Assembly: GCA_030052745.1 (NCBI GenBank)
Contig: JANBVO010000031.1
Coordinates: forward strand, 186,001-250,000
DNA: 64,000 bases
Reading direction: 5' to 3'
Source: Pleurostoma richardsiae
Taxonomy: Eukaryota > Ascomycota > Sordariomycetes > Calosphaeriales > Pleurostomataceae
This document shows positions 40,100 to 51,196 of the stretch, piece by piece (position 1 is the first letter of the stretch; each line of letters begins with the position of its first letter). A program made the translations under genes and the position numbers. Under the pieces are notes generated by a model. That model ran no database searches. It was not told the origin of the DNA and saw nothing but the letters and a program-made list of their open reading frames with translations.

Positions 40100-42646
40100 T
40101 TAGAAGTCGTCATCCTCCTCTTCAGCAAACGTGACATCAAACGACAGCTTCTCCTTCAAGATCTTGATGGCAACCGCGCCAGCGCCGCTGTCGATCATGG
40201 ATAGCATTGCTGCGGCGGCGGCTCGCATCAGTCTGTCATCCTTTCGCCCGCCGTCGGCCCCGCTGGCGGCGAGGAAGATGTACCCAACCGCAAATGGCAG
40301 CTCGCTCTCCCTCTCCATATACGCCGGCGTGTACAGCTCTCGCAAGAGAGGGTCACACGCCTCCTTCACATTACGCAACAGCCTCCAGCACCACCGGTGC
40401 AGCGTCAGGTACGGGAACGCCATCTCCATCGACTCCGCTTGCAGTGCAAGCACGAGTGCTTTCACTAGCTGCTCTGGGGCCACCCGGCCGCCCTCCGTCA
40501 CCTTCTTCCGCACCGCCTTCTTCCTCTTCAGTTCTGCCTTTCCTCTCTTCTCCTCGAGCCTCTTCTGGTCGTCGATCTTCTCCATCGTGAGAGTCGTCCC
40601 GTCTTCCGCCTCGTTCTCGATCTCGTACTCGCTGCGCTCGACGATGTCGTCCACGTGCTCCGGCGTCCAGTCTACCTGCCCCGTCTCGTGCACGTATCGG
40701 TCCTTGAACATAGACGATACAGGAATCCCCTCCTTTATGCCGCGGGGACCCGCACGCGATGCGAGGGCCGAGTTCTTCCGGCGTTTTTTGGAGTCAGAAA
40801 ATGCAGAAGCGGACACGCCCATGTGCAGGCAGAATTTCTTAAGGTAATCGTCCGGCCCGGTTGGCCGGCCACCCACGTAGAAGCTGGACTCGCCGAGGAT
40901 CGTCTGCGCGACATCGATGTCTGGCCAGTGCATGCCGCCCAGGAGCCTCTCACTCTGGAGCGCATTGTAGAGATGCGTTGCGTATAAAATGGATCCCCAG
41001 GCACTGGCGACTGCTATCCCAATCTCATAGTGTTCAATGCGGAAGCGGTAAAGCATCAGGCCAGCGAGGACGGGGGAGTACTTGAGTATGCGGTGAGGTT
41101 GCATGGTGGGAGGGATGGACATGCATTGATTCTGGTAGATTTTAATCTTCGCCTTGTACACGGGATCCCCGCCGATCCACCTGAGCCTTCCTCTCTGCTC
41201 ACGGACGACATGATCGTTGGAAGCAGCCCATGTATCGCCCTTTAGAATTTTATGGAAGTCGAAGTGTAGTCCTAGGTCGTTGTCCATAACGGAAGTTGCT
41301 TCCACGAGCCGGACGAGGCCCTCGAATGCCACGTCTCTGAGGATGTGATGGACGTCGAGGAATATCTGGGCAGCGAAGACAAGATAGAAGGGTATATCGT
41401 GCGTCTGGTCCATTTCCCTCATGCCTCGTATGAATTCATCTTCCACCGGGTAGTCACGAACGGCGCGGATGACGGTCATCAACTCCGTGAAGAATTCCAT
41501 GAGCAGAACCTGGTCTTCTTCGAACTTCTGTCGTCCTGCCTTGTGCTTGCGGTCGCTTGATGGATTGTAGGTGCCGAACATTCCTTCCTTGATGATAGGG
41601 ACGGTCCGCGGGTTGAGCACGTTGCGAAAGCTCATGAGAATCCTGTAGGTAGTCATATAGACACCGTCCGCAATGTCGTACAAGTCGTAGTTGAAGTTGT
41701 CTGCGCTGCCCTCTAAGAAGATGTAGTCTATGTCATACCCTTTCCGAAGACAGCACATGGTGAAGAACCTAGTAGTCATAGTCCAAGTACCGCCATGGTC
41801 TTTGAAGAGGGGGATGACGTCCTCCATGAGGTTGCGTGCCAAGTCAATGCCCGTGTTTGTTGCCACAGCCGCAGCCGCTAGGTCGAACAGCCCGACTCGG
41901 TAGTTAGTCCATATCCATTCAATGTGCGACCTGATGCGGTTGATATCATTGATTATCATCGTGTAGGCGACCATGGCGTCTTCGAATGTCGTCTGCCGCT
42001 CCGCCTCGTAGACAGCCGTATCGTCGTCGGCGTTGAGTGGTCTCTCCATATCCGGGGCGTCCAGGAACTCTTGCGATGGCTCATACACCTCCAGGGCACC
42101 GAACCTGTTTGCTAGCTCCTCGGCTGCGTCATCGGAAGAACCGGGGACAGGGAAAGGCTTGACCGTCGCTGGCATCTTTGGCTTGAGGATCTCTCGCACA
42201 TTTTCGAGAATGCCCACGAAATAGCTGTGCGTCAGGTCCGATTCCTCGCTCAGCTGGGCTCCATGCTCTGCCATCCGCGATTTGAAACTGGACCTCACAG
42301 TGATGACACGATCAATGGTGTCCGAGAAGACATGTGGAACTCCAACGGTTGGCTGGCTGGAGCCGGCAATAAACTCGGCGAGCGGGATGAAGTCTTTGAT
42401 GGCGACGATGTACTTGGTACGGTTGGCCTTGCTGACGTGTCTACCGGAGGAGGCATTACCGGACACCTTATCCTGCTTCCTAGCCTTCCCCTTCAGCCTC
42501 CTGGAACCGGTCTGCGCTGGCTTCCCAGACGACAGTAGGTCGGCGGCATATCCGCATCTTTTGGCCGTTGAGGCGAGCCATGCAGCTATGGCGTCGGTGT
42601 CCTGCTTGTACTGCTGGTAGACGCTGACCAATGGTCCTGGGAGCAT
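40100..42646 (-). CDS. DUF6604-domain protein
   Basis: A single long exon from the ATG at 42646 gives 848 residues, a usual length for this fungal family. The N-terminal segment LVSVYQQYKQDTDAIAAWLA, then TAKRCGYAADLL, is the DUF6604 hallmark. A basic linker (LKGKARKQDK) and a conserved helical region around KYIVAIKDFIPLAEFI follow. The middle is rich in predicted helices (VREILKPKMPATVKPFPVPG, then RIRSHIEWIWTNYRVGLFDLAAAA). A strongly basic coiled stretch lies near residue 700 (LEEKRGKAELKRKKAVRKK). There is no signal peptide or membrane helix. Function is not known for the family; the charge pattern does not settle localisation. Confidence 0.85.
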   Translation of the reverse strand: MLPGPLVSVYQQYKQDTDAIAAWLASTAKRCGYAADLLSSGKPAQTGSRRLKGKARKQDKVSGNASSGRHVSKANRTKYIVAIKDFIPLAEFIAGSSQPTVGVPHVFSDTIDRVITVRSSFKSRMAEHGAQLSEESDLTHSYFVGILENVREILKPKMPATVKPFPVPGSSDDAAEELANRFGALEVYEPSQEFLDAPDMERPLNADDDTAVYEAERQTTFEDAMVAYTMIINDINRIRSHIEWIWTNYRVGLFDLAAAAVATNTGIDLARNLMEDVIPLFKDHGGTWTMTTRFFTMCCLRKGYDIDYIFLEGSADNFNYDLYDIADGVYMTTYRILMSFRNVLNPRTVPIIKEGMFGTYNPSSDRKHKAGRQKFEEDQVLLMEFFTELMTVIRAVRDYPVEDEFIRGMREMDQTHDIPFYLVFAAQIFLDVHHILRDVAFEGLVRLVEATSVMDNDLGLHFDFHKILKGDTWAASNDHVVREQRGRLRWIGGDPVYKAKIKIYQNQCMSIPPTMQPHRILKYSPVLAGLMLYRFRIEHYEIGIAVASAWGSILYATHLYNALQSERLLGGMHWPDIDVAQTILGESSFYVGGRPTGPDDYLKKFCLHMGVSASAFSDSKKRRKNSALASRAGPRGIKEGIPVSSMFKDRYVHETGQVDWTPEHVDDIVERSEYEIENEAEDGTTLTMEKIDDQKRLEEKRGKAELKRKKAVRKKVTEGGRVAPEQLVKALVLALQAESMEMAFPYLTLHRWCWRLLRNVKEACDPLLRELYTPAYMERESELPFAVGYIFLAASGADGGRKDDRLMRAAAAAMLSMIDSGAGAVAIKILKEKLSFDVTFAEEEDDDF

Positions 42647-43427
42647 CTTGATAACTAGAATCGAACCCCACGAGTCGGCTCAATGCACTTGTGGTGTTTC
42701 GTGGGCCTCTTACCTGTCCCCCGGTGATTGAAGGTCCCCTCACACAACAGTGGAAGAGGGCCAGAAGGTGGGGATGATGGGTAAGATGAAACCACCTTGT
42801 CAAGGTTGTCGAGGTTCGTAGGTACATGGTTGAGCAAACGGGGCTTTGACCGCTTTTTGGAGCTTCATACATACTGCACGCGTACCTCAATGGAGCCATT
42901 TCCTGCCTGGTACTTAATTTAGATAGCCCGTGGAGAAATCCACTAGGGAACCATACACATCTGAGGAGCATCGCGAGACACAATTGGCATGCATCAGTTG
43001 TTGAGACGCGCAGTATGCACATAAGTTAGTACAGTACTTAGTACATGTGCTCCATACGGTACAGTACATAGTAGAGCGATCATTACTGATGACTCAGCAT
43101 CTTGACATTCAGGGGTCCAACCCGGACCCGCGATTAAGCTGCTAAACTTGCACGTGATTGCCAGGTACCGTGAGAGATCCATTTGATCTTTGAGAGGTGA
43201 GGTACCTCCTACCTACCTTACGTCATGGCGCCTCAGCCGTCATGTTGTCAGTCAGTAGGGGAGGCGGGTGAACAAACAGACAAGATGGCGAACAACCCGT
43301 CTCGATTTAGCTCTGTCGAGTCTAAATCCACTGCTCGACAACGGATTGCATCTAGGCTAGTTCGGCTGTCTGCGAATCTGTAATAGTCACTACGCTCCCA
43401 AGCTCTCAGTTCTCCCTTCGCATCACC
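42647..43427. other. Divergent intergenic region with GTAC-rich repeats
   Basis: 781 bp. Around 43030-43078 the words TAGTACAGTACTTAGTACA and GGTACAGTACATAGTAG form imperfect direct and inverted repeats of GTAC/AGTAC. GAGGTACCTC, also seen at 6019, occurs at 43199-43208. No gene. Confidence 0.5.
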
Positions 43428-44036
43428 ATGAGCTCCGGCCTTGAGCCCTCCGGCCCGGCGCAGCCCACCAAGGCTGACGCCTACACCGAGTCGTCTAATC
43501 CTGCGACGCGCAACCCCTCCGAACAGGAGGCCTCGCACCACGCCACACGCCCCAGCGAAGGCGCCGAGGAGGTCCGGCACCCCTCCGAGCCCAAAGCCGA
43601 GGGCGCTCCGCAGCCGCAGGCCCGGGGCGTGCGCGGGGGCGAGCCGGTGGACCAGCGCGAGGCGCAGAACTTGCACTCCCTCAGCCACACGGCGCGGAAC
43701 AAGCGCCCGGAGAACCCCAGCGTCGACGGGGAGCAGCTCTCGACGCTGGCGGAGGGCGACGTCGCGGACGCGGTGCAGCGGAAGAGCGGCACACAGAGGG
43801 CGCCCGGGCAGGAGCCGCACGCTGACGACTACAGCTCGGAGCTGGGCCGGTAAGCGATTCTGGGGGCCGTGCTTCTCTCGTTTGGAGACGAAGTGGCCAA
43901 TCGGCTTTCTAATGCGTCGTCATACAGGAAGAAGGCAGAACAGGCCGGTGCGCGGGACAGGATCCAGGAGCAGCGGCGGGCCGGCGTCGATGTGGATGGG
44001 GGCCAAGATACGCGAAATGTGGTCGAAGTTGATTAG
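43428..44036 (+). CDS. Small disordered hydrophilic protein, conserved-looking, unknown function
   Basis: Exons 43428-43849 and 43928-44036 with a 78-nt intron (GTAAGC/CATACAG) give 176 residues. It is almost wholly polar: Ser/Pro/Glu-rich at the start, then HPSEPKAEGAPQPQARGV, then the charged RNKRPENPSVDGEQLSTLAEGDVADAV, and a Lys/Glu/Arg helix in exon 2 (KKAEQAGARDRIQEQRRAGVDV). The spliced model is favoured because exon 2 continues the same charged-helix character and ends in a clean stop. No domain is recognised; the composition is like small stress- or ribosome-associated proteins, but that is a guess. Confidence 0.7.
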
Positions 44037-44510
44037 ATAGCTCACTGGATGTAATCGCCTAGCCCCGTAGGTTCTGCATGTTTACCACACGGCGAGGTCC
44101 CATTCTTCACACTGAGTTCGACTCCCTCAAGGCGTCGTCTTGTCTGTGCATTCCAGGCGCACGTGTCTTGCGCCACGACATTGGAGCCCTGAAACACGTC
44201 CTGAAGACAATTTATCGCGGGTGGACTAGTGCATGTTCGCCTAGAACCAAACGTGAACAAATGAAATGGACGTTACGATATACATATGTACACAAGAATG
44301 AGGACCGAGGCATCTCTACATCAGGGCAATGCTTTGCAGGCAGTTTCCGTAGTATGGTGAGGCCGTCCCCAGCATGCCTTCCACTCTTCTAAACCTTCCA
44401 TGAGACATCACCATCCACTGGTGATACACCATTGTCGAGAGGACGAGTACCTCCCAATGAATCGGTCTCCTGACGAACGCTTCAGAACCATCAATGCAGC
44501 CTCACTATCA
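44037..44510. other. Convergent 3' intergenic region
   Basis: 474 bp between two converging genes; I see nothing else. Confidence 0.5.
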
Positions 44511-47406
44511 CTATTTGGGAGTAAGGACGATCCCCTCGTACTCCTTGCTTTTGATCACCTCAAGTGTGCGATGGAAGTGCTTTCTGCTCGCTTCGATGGA
44601 GGCGGAGTCTTGCTGATTTCCGGCGAGATTGGAGTGGATGAGCTCGATAAGGCCATTGAGGTATTTGGTCGTAACCTGCAATGATACGTTAGCAGGCCGT
44701 GCTAGGACAAGTTGGGCAGAAGGCTCACTGATTCGTTGTGCTGGTCGAAGTAATACACGTATCTGTCTAGGATCTCCACAAATAGCTCTATTGAAGTAGC
44801 TGTCTCCATGCAAGAGTCGGCGACCCTTAAAGCCCTCTGGAGACACTCGAGTACTCGTTTGCCGTCGCGGTAAAGCTAATGTTTTGGTCAGTTATACCCA
44901 TCGGGAAAGCAGATGGAAAGGTATCTTACATTCGCCTCGTCCTCCTCGCCTCGGGCAGGAATAGGAGTCGCCCACCACAGATGGCTCGCGAGGTAAACTG
45001 CTCGGCACTGGTCGGGTTTCCTTAAAAGCTTGCTCGCGTGCTGCGCGCACTTGGTAATAAGGGTGTCATAGTTCTCCCTACCAAAGTTCCTTGTCTGATG
45101 CAGCGAGCTGGAAATGACACAGACGGCCTGGAACTGAGCCTTGGAGTCTGAGACAGCTTCCTCGTAGACGGTGAAGGCTTGAGCATAGAACTCGTATGCC
45201 ACTTCCTCGAACTCGGTCATGTCCGCGGTTTGGCCGCAGGCGCAGAACAGGCGAAGAGCGAGCTCGGCAGCTCCGGGGCTGTTGACCCGAGTGTACAGGG
45301 TGCTCAGCGCCGAGTGCAAGAACTTGAATAGCGCTGAACATTGCGACGACCAATTATCGTCGTAGTGCTCACGAGCCTTGAATCGGCGTGCGAGCTTCAT
45401 GCCAGACGTGACAAGTGGTGGCGTGGTGGTCCGGATTCGCTCGTTCCCTTCCGAAAAAGCCTTCCTCGTCATCTGCAGCAGCTTGAATTGCGCGTCATTG
45501 TTCTCGGCTTGAAGCAGATGGACCAGTCTGGCCAGCCAGCCTTGCTCCTCCATTGTCTCATCGGTCTCGATGGCTCGAGCACGCGCAGGAGTAGCACCGG
45601 GATACCCAGTGGGAGGTTGGGATCCCTCCTTAATCAGGACCTTCAACACCTCTAGGACATTCTCCAGCTGAGCAGGTGTCGTAATTGGGGTCTGGCTAGC
45701 AAGGAGGGTACGCACGACTTCACCAGCAACTGCGCGGCGAGTAGGATATGTCTGCGCGTTGAACAGGGGCACATATGTAGGTAGCGACAGAGCGGTGAAG
45801 AGGGAGACATAGCGCTTTAGTGGCGCTTGCAAAAGAGCAAGCAGGCTCTGCTGAGCTGGGGGGGAATGGAGGTCGGCGCTGTTCGCGTGATCCCTGACCT
45901 TGCTCGTGGCGTAATCGAGAATTTGGTTGACGTAGTCGAGGCGCTCGGGGTAGATGTTGAGCGCCAGGTTTATTAAAGAACTGAGAAGAGCGATCGTATC
46001 CTGAATCGGGAGGTGTTGTGCCTGAACGAGGTTCTTGACCTGGCCGAAGAAGACCTCGTACAGCCTGACGTTCTCCGGAACCCCCGTTTCCTGCGGGGAA
46101 GCCTCCTCGCCGTTGACAGCAGTAGCCTCGGTTTCGGCTACTGAAGGCGCAGCTTCCGACCCCTTCAGAGTATCCGTCACGGATGTGGTATCGCCATCCG
46201 CATGATCACCGTTGGCTTCTGCTGGCGCAGCATCCCCAGCAGCACTGCTCTCAGCTGGTTCTTTGCTAAGTTTGGTCCTCTCCAAGAGATCCGCCAGAGC
46301 TTCCTCCTCTAACTTTGCTCTATCGTCCTTCGACGCATTCTGTGACTCCCTCTCCGCATAATCAGCGAGCCTGTTCATCAAGCCGATAACGATAGCTTTG
46401 ACGTTGACGTGAGGGTTCAATCTGGAAACGGCGGCGAGAAATTGGTCGAGGGTGTGAAGGTGGAACTCGTCGGGGAACACCTGGATGATGACCTCGAGAA
46501 GATACTCTTGCGCCAGAACGTCCCGACACTGGACAACCTGCTCCAGCAATGGCGCGAGAATGCCAGACTTGTAGGCCTCCAGGTCCACCAGCTGGCTAAG
46601 GCGCACGATGTTGCTACCTACTAGGAGCTGCAGCTCCTTGCGTTCCTGTGTCCGCTGGTCTCTCTCCCTCGAATGCCCCTGGTGCTGCAGCCGCACCCAA
46701 AGCTTGTTCATCTCGACGAAGTTCGTGAGAATGAAATTGATCGAGTCTTGTAGGTTGCCCTCCGGGCCGTCGCTGTCTCCGGTGGGAAGAAAGTCCCGCG
46801 CCTGGCCGTTGAGGTAGTAGCGCAAAAACAGCCCACGAACAGGATGCTGCACCCCCCTGCTCATGTCCATCATATCTTTCATGAGCTCCTTGACGGGCGC
46901 GCCCTCGATTGACATGTACGCTGTGCCCACGGTGATCATCAGGTATAAACGCGGGACAATATTTCCGGCATACTGGACAAGCTCGTAGAGATCGGCGAGG
47001 TGGTTGACCGGATGGTTTTCGCGCAAATGCATCGAGAGATAACGGAGCGCGTCGAAGACAGCCATATAGAGCTCATAGTACTGCTTTGGACCTAGACTGC
47101 CGGTTCTGAGCTCAGAGACAAGTGTCGAGCTGGGAGACGTACGTGGTCAGCTTTGAGCTATCAATCAATGGATGCAGAGGCAACCTGAAGGAAAGAAGCC
47201 AAGCTCGGGAGTAGCGACCGAGAACCGACATCATAGGGAGGCACGCATCGCAAAGCTCCGAGGGAGACTCACCAGCACTTCAGGGCATCCATCAACTTCC
47301 CTGGCGTATCCAGACATTTCCGCATAAGCACCGTCTGCTGGCGCACAGCTATCAGGGCATCCTCCAGGAGCCGGGCTTGGTCCTCGGGCGGCGCTGGAGT
47401 CGACAT
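44511..47406 (-). CDS. VPS35: Retromer subunit VPS35
   Basis: Four exons, 47406-47273, 47129-44930, 44875-44729 and 44675-44511 (introns of 143, 54 and 53 nt), give 881 residues. The N-terminus reads [20 protein letters not shown], then [19 protein letters not shown], then the VPS26-contact motif [18 protein letters not shown] long alpha-solenoid follows, with an acidic Ala/Glu-rich insert at about residues 320-390, as in other fungal copies. The last exons supply [20 protein letters not shown] and the C-terminal repeat. In the cargo-sorting trimer VPS26-VPS29-VPS35 it acts on the cytosolic face of endosomes, sending receptors back to the Golgi. All splice joins keep frame and the conserved motifs. 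Confidence 0.95.
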
Positions 47407-47823
47407 CTCGGCCAGAGCTCGTGAAGAGCTTCGTTTGCGGCAACTGTGGGATATCGGCACACGTAGATCTCTGTAACCCTGAGGCTCAGAGGTTGTGCAT
47501 CACAGCTAGACGGATTGCGGAACACGGGCGACCTGCTGCTTTGGATAGGCTGACGACGCAAGCTGATGAGGGTGCGTCGAATGCTGCCTTCAATCGGAGC
47601 TCTCAGCATCACCGTTAAGGCGGAGCCAGCCCAGCCACAAGATTACGTAATGTTACAGAGCCACGAGATCACATGTTCTTATCTCACGCACATGACTTTC
47701 ACGTGAGCATATTTTCATCTCTCGTCTTCGATGATTCAATAGTCGGCAACGTAGACAAGCCGGATGATACATACTACACGGATTTTTGCTTGCAATAGGC
47801 ATATCACCTATACCCAACTTCGA
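47407..47823. other. Intergenic region
   Basis: 417 bp between the VPS35 start and the end of the recognisable esterase relic; no feature seen. Confidence 0.45.
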
Positions 47824-48340
47824 TTATGCCGCAGCAAGGACATTGGCCATCATGGCGCCCGATGAACCACCTACAGCAAAGACCTTGATCCGATCGCCGC
47901 TGTATTGCTTCGCCTCCCAGTTGGCAAGGCTCACGAGGCCTTGGGAGTCGCCGCCGCCGTTATGCATCAGAGATTTCTAGCTGTTGCAATCCCAACAGTT
48001 CATGCCATCTTAGGAGTTAGACGTCGGGTAGAGGACGACAAAACCTCAGTGTGTCTGCATAGGAGTTCAGTGGTGTCATTTGGGAGTACATCTGGCCGGT
48101 GACTCCGCAAGGGTGCAGCTGTAACGATCGGCATTAGACAAGAAAAGGGCGATAGCTGGACAGCCAACATACCGCAAGGATGATAGCCGGCTTGTCTGCG
48201 ATCTTGTTAGGGGTATGGACCAACGCAGCTGGAAGCTTAGATGGGTTATCTCCCCACTGAGAGATGCTGCTCGTTCGGCCTGCGGAGGCTTCACCAAACA
48301 GAGTAACCGCACCGAGCATGAAGGACATTGTAGAAAGCAT
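47824..48340 (-). pseudogene. Decayed CE1-type (acetylxylan/feruloyl) esterase
   Basis: Read leftward from the ATG at 48340: a signal-peptide-like start (MLSTMSFMLGAVTLFGEASA), then SQWGDNPSKLPAALVHTPNK and KPAIILA. A normal 54-nt intron (48172-48119, GTATGT/TTACAG) leads to LHPCGVTGQMYSQMTPLNSY. Then a frameshift near 48045 brings in GFVVLYPTSNS, a TAA at 48010-48012, NCWDCNS, a TAG at 47977-47979, HNGGGDSQGLVSLANWEAKQ, and the nucleophile motif VFAVGGSSGAMMANVLAA before the match ends. These are landmarks of secreted CE1 esterases that remove acetyl or feruloyl groups from plant cell walls. The rest of the domain is missing. Both stops could come from C-to-T changes in Gln codons. Confidence 0.75.
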
Positions 48341-48908
48341 CTTTGACTACTTCTTGCTTGCTAGCTAGAATGACGAAGTTGAAATCGAGACGACTGGTGA
48401 TTGACATTGCAAGCCGTACCTTTTGTTTATTCTCTATATAGACGTCTTGACCACCACAAGCTATACCTGGGGAAGATGCACGACTGTTGCCACATGCTCC
48501 TCATCGTTGACGGGATCCTAAGGCTCGCACGCGAGGGGTAATCTCACGGCTCTTCCACCGCAGTGGTCTCGGAAGTCAACCACGGCATTCTCAGCAACGA
48601 AAGAAAGCTTAAGGACGGCCTCACTGCATTTCCATGCGTCAGGTTCGGGAATTGATCACGGCATTCTCGAAGCCAAGATGGGAAGTTCGGAGAGTGAGGG
48701 CTATAACAGCCATCAGGCTAGGTTTGGCCGCGGGTAAATGCAGGCCTCAGAGCAATACCTGCTCTGCGGTTTGACAGTACCACAGCGGTCAATTTGCTTA
48801 TTTACAGTTTTCCTCTTTTCCCTTTTTATAAGTCATCCTGTCATAGCCTTGCTCTTCCTCAAGGATATCATGCCCCAGAGCCATTCCCATCGAGCGCAGA
48901 GAACCAGG
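48341..48908. other. Intergenic region
   Basis: 568 bp, no supported gene or motif. Confidence 0.5.
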
Positions 48909-50359
48909 CTACTCAAACTGCTTGTCATAGTTGATCAGAGTGAACCTGTATTTCACGTCATTGTTGTGAAGCCGCTCCACTAAAAGACAACATTAGATGG
49001 TGTTTCCTCTTTTGGCGTCGTGATGGGACTTGAGACAGAACAGTACTCACAAGCCTCGCCGCACCCCTTTTCGCTAACTGAGATCGTCTCTACCCAGCTC
49101 TTGATGCCTTTATCCGCCGCTAACTGTAGCATATCAAGAGTTTCTTTCCGGCTGCCGAGGTGGGCACTGCCAATGAGGCATCCGTTTGCTAGGAGCGCCT
49201 GCGGCCGAACCTGCCAGCCCTTGCCCTCAGGCAGGCCGACGCTGATGAATCTACCGTGCACCTTAAGTAGCGAGAGGTAGGCAGACAGATCGAAGCCGTC
49301 GTCAGCGCTAGCGGTGCATAGAAGGAGGTCAAAGGTCATCTGATGCGGCACGTTCCAGTCCTTGTCCTGCGTCGCCAGGAAGCCGTCTGCGCCCATGGCA
49401 AGGGCGTCGGCCTTCTTGCTCGTTCCGCGGGAGATGGCCCATACCTCAGCACCAAGGGCTTTCGCAAAGAGAATGCCAAAGTGGCCGATACCACCGCTGC
49501 AGCGAACCACACGTTAGTTTGCAAAACAGTATCGTATCACGGCAAACACCGTATGTGACAAGCCCTTGAGGGGTTGACACAAGGTGTATATAAAGGAGAC
49601 TCTCACATTCCCACTACGCCGACCTTCTTGCCCGGGCCGGTGCCGTTGCGAACCAAAGGGGAATAGGCTGTGAGACCGGCGCACAGCATTGGGGCTGCTT
49701 GCTCAGACTCCAGGGCGTCAGGAACTGGGAAGGTGAAGTGCTCGTGGGCGCGGATGTGCGACGAGTATCCACCATGAGCGAGAGTGCCATCCGGGTAGAA
49801 GGAGTTATACGTGTCTTTGCGAAGGAGTCGTCAGAGTTGCTCAGAAGGCGTGGCAGGCCTCATTCGAACCCCGGAACCGACTTACCCTGCTGCTTCTTGC
49901 AGTACGTCTCGTTATCTTCTTTACATTGCGGACAATCTAGGCATGCCGATATCTGGGCGCCGACGCCGACACGGTTGCCAACCTTGATGGAGGTAACCTT
50001 AGGACCGACCTTTACTGCAGTACCAATGATCTCTATTATAATCGTCTATGTTAATGGTGTCCCTTCCACAAGCCATTTCGTCGAAACTTACCGTGCCCAG
50101 GGACTATAGGCCAGTTCTGGTTCCCCCAGCCGCCCGTCGCCGTATGGAGGTCCGATCCACAGACTCCGCAGCATATAATCTTGACATCGATGTCATAGTC
50201 GCCAAAGGGCTTGGGTTTGAACTATCGACTGGGGTTAGTCACACTCAGTCGCCCAAAACCCTGAGCAGATAGGTGGCAGCGACGAACCTCGAACCTCTTT
50301 GGACTGTTCCACTTCTCTGCCGCCGGGATTGCGAACCCTTCGAAGGTATCGGGGTACAT
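48909..50359 (-). CDS. Zinc-dependent NADP alcohol dehydrogenase (ADH6/cinnamyl-alcohol-dehydrogenase type)
   Basis: Six exons, 50359-50288, 50221-50092, 50032-49886, 49814-49607, 49496-49051 and 48979-48909, give 357 residues, the usual MDR length. It begins MYPDTFEGFAIPAAEKW like yeast Adh6/Adh7. The catalytic zinc Cys is in CCGVCGSDLHTATGGWG, the GHE motif straddles the second intron (VPGHEIIGTAVKVG), and the structural zinc Cys cluster is CLDCPQCKEDNETYC. The Rossmann motif is VGIGGIGHFG and the end is RFTLINYDKQFE. It reduces aldehydes to alcohols with NADPH in the cytosol. An in-frame upstream segment with an ATG at about 50464 would need another intron, and the 50359 start matches the family better. 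It lies beside the sugar-acid cluster and could handle its aldehyde product. Confidence 0.92.
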
Positions 50360-51196
50360 TTTGATAGAAATGTGATCTAGATCTCGAGGTTGTCTGTCTC
50401 GCACAGAAATGTGCTAACCTGCAACGGGTCGTTGAACACCATTTTGAGGTGCTCGTTCTGTGGCATACATGGTTTTATCTTCATTAATACTAAATTTTAT
50501 CCTCTGGCCTTGGTATCGTAATGTCTGAATCTCGCTACGGCCTCGGCTCCGGCATCGTGTGGGCGGCTGCCGTCTCCACCCGAGATGCCGTCCAGTAAGG
50601 CGGAATGCAGATGCCGCCTATCCCCGCGGCCGCCGGACCCCGGAACGTTGATGGCACTAGCGCGTTACTCGGGTCAGTTGACTTCCATAGCTCTCCCGGC
50701 ACTATGCCGTAGTTGCATGTATGATGCGGTACCTGTGGCGATTTCCCCAATTGACCCCTAAAAATGATGCTCTGCCACTCGTCTGCGTGATACGAGGGAA
50801 GTCTGGGGTAGGCCCAACTACGTCCCCGTCGATTTAAGTGGGACAGTTTGAATATTGAACCGCTTCCTACGTCGTCCTTCGAGCCAGGGTCTTGCGTAAA
50901 GGGTACGACGACTGAAGGCTAGTTTGTCCAGTGATCTCAGGGGTTGAGGACGAGAGAGAAGATACAGACCGGGTGTTAAACGCCTCGGGAGCATGAGCTT
51001 CAAAGTGGGCAATGATCTACCTAGGTACGCCCTGGGTACACTGGCACTGTCGTACTGTCTCCCGCAGATGACCTTTGTTTGGAGAGGGTAGATTAGTCAC
51101 AAGTCTGTTCGTATGGACTTGAGCTTTCCTGAATCTGTCTTGAGATCTAATGTGGTTATCATTGCCTCTCCATTTTAACAACTTCTCGCTTCCTGA
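50360..51196. other. Intergenic region
   Basis: 837 bp with no gene. It contains the palindrome TACCTAGGTA at 51018-51027. Confidence 0.5.

Noticed and set aside
42650-42690. GTTCGATTCTAG word resembling a tRNA T-arm on the minus strand
   Set aside because: Stem bases do not pair and no A-box lies at the right distance.
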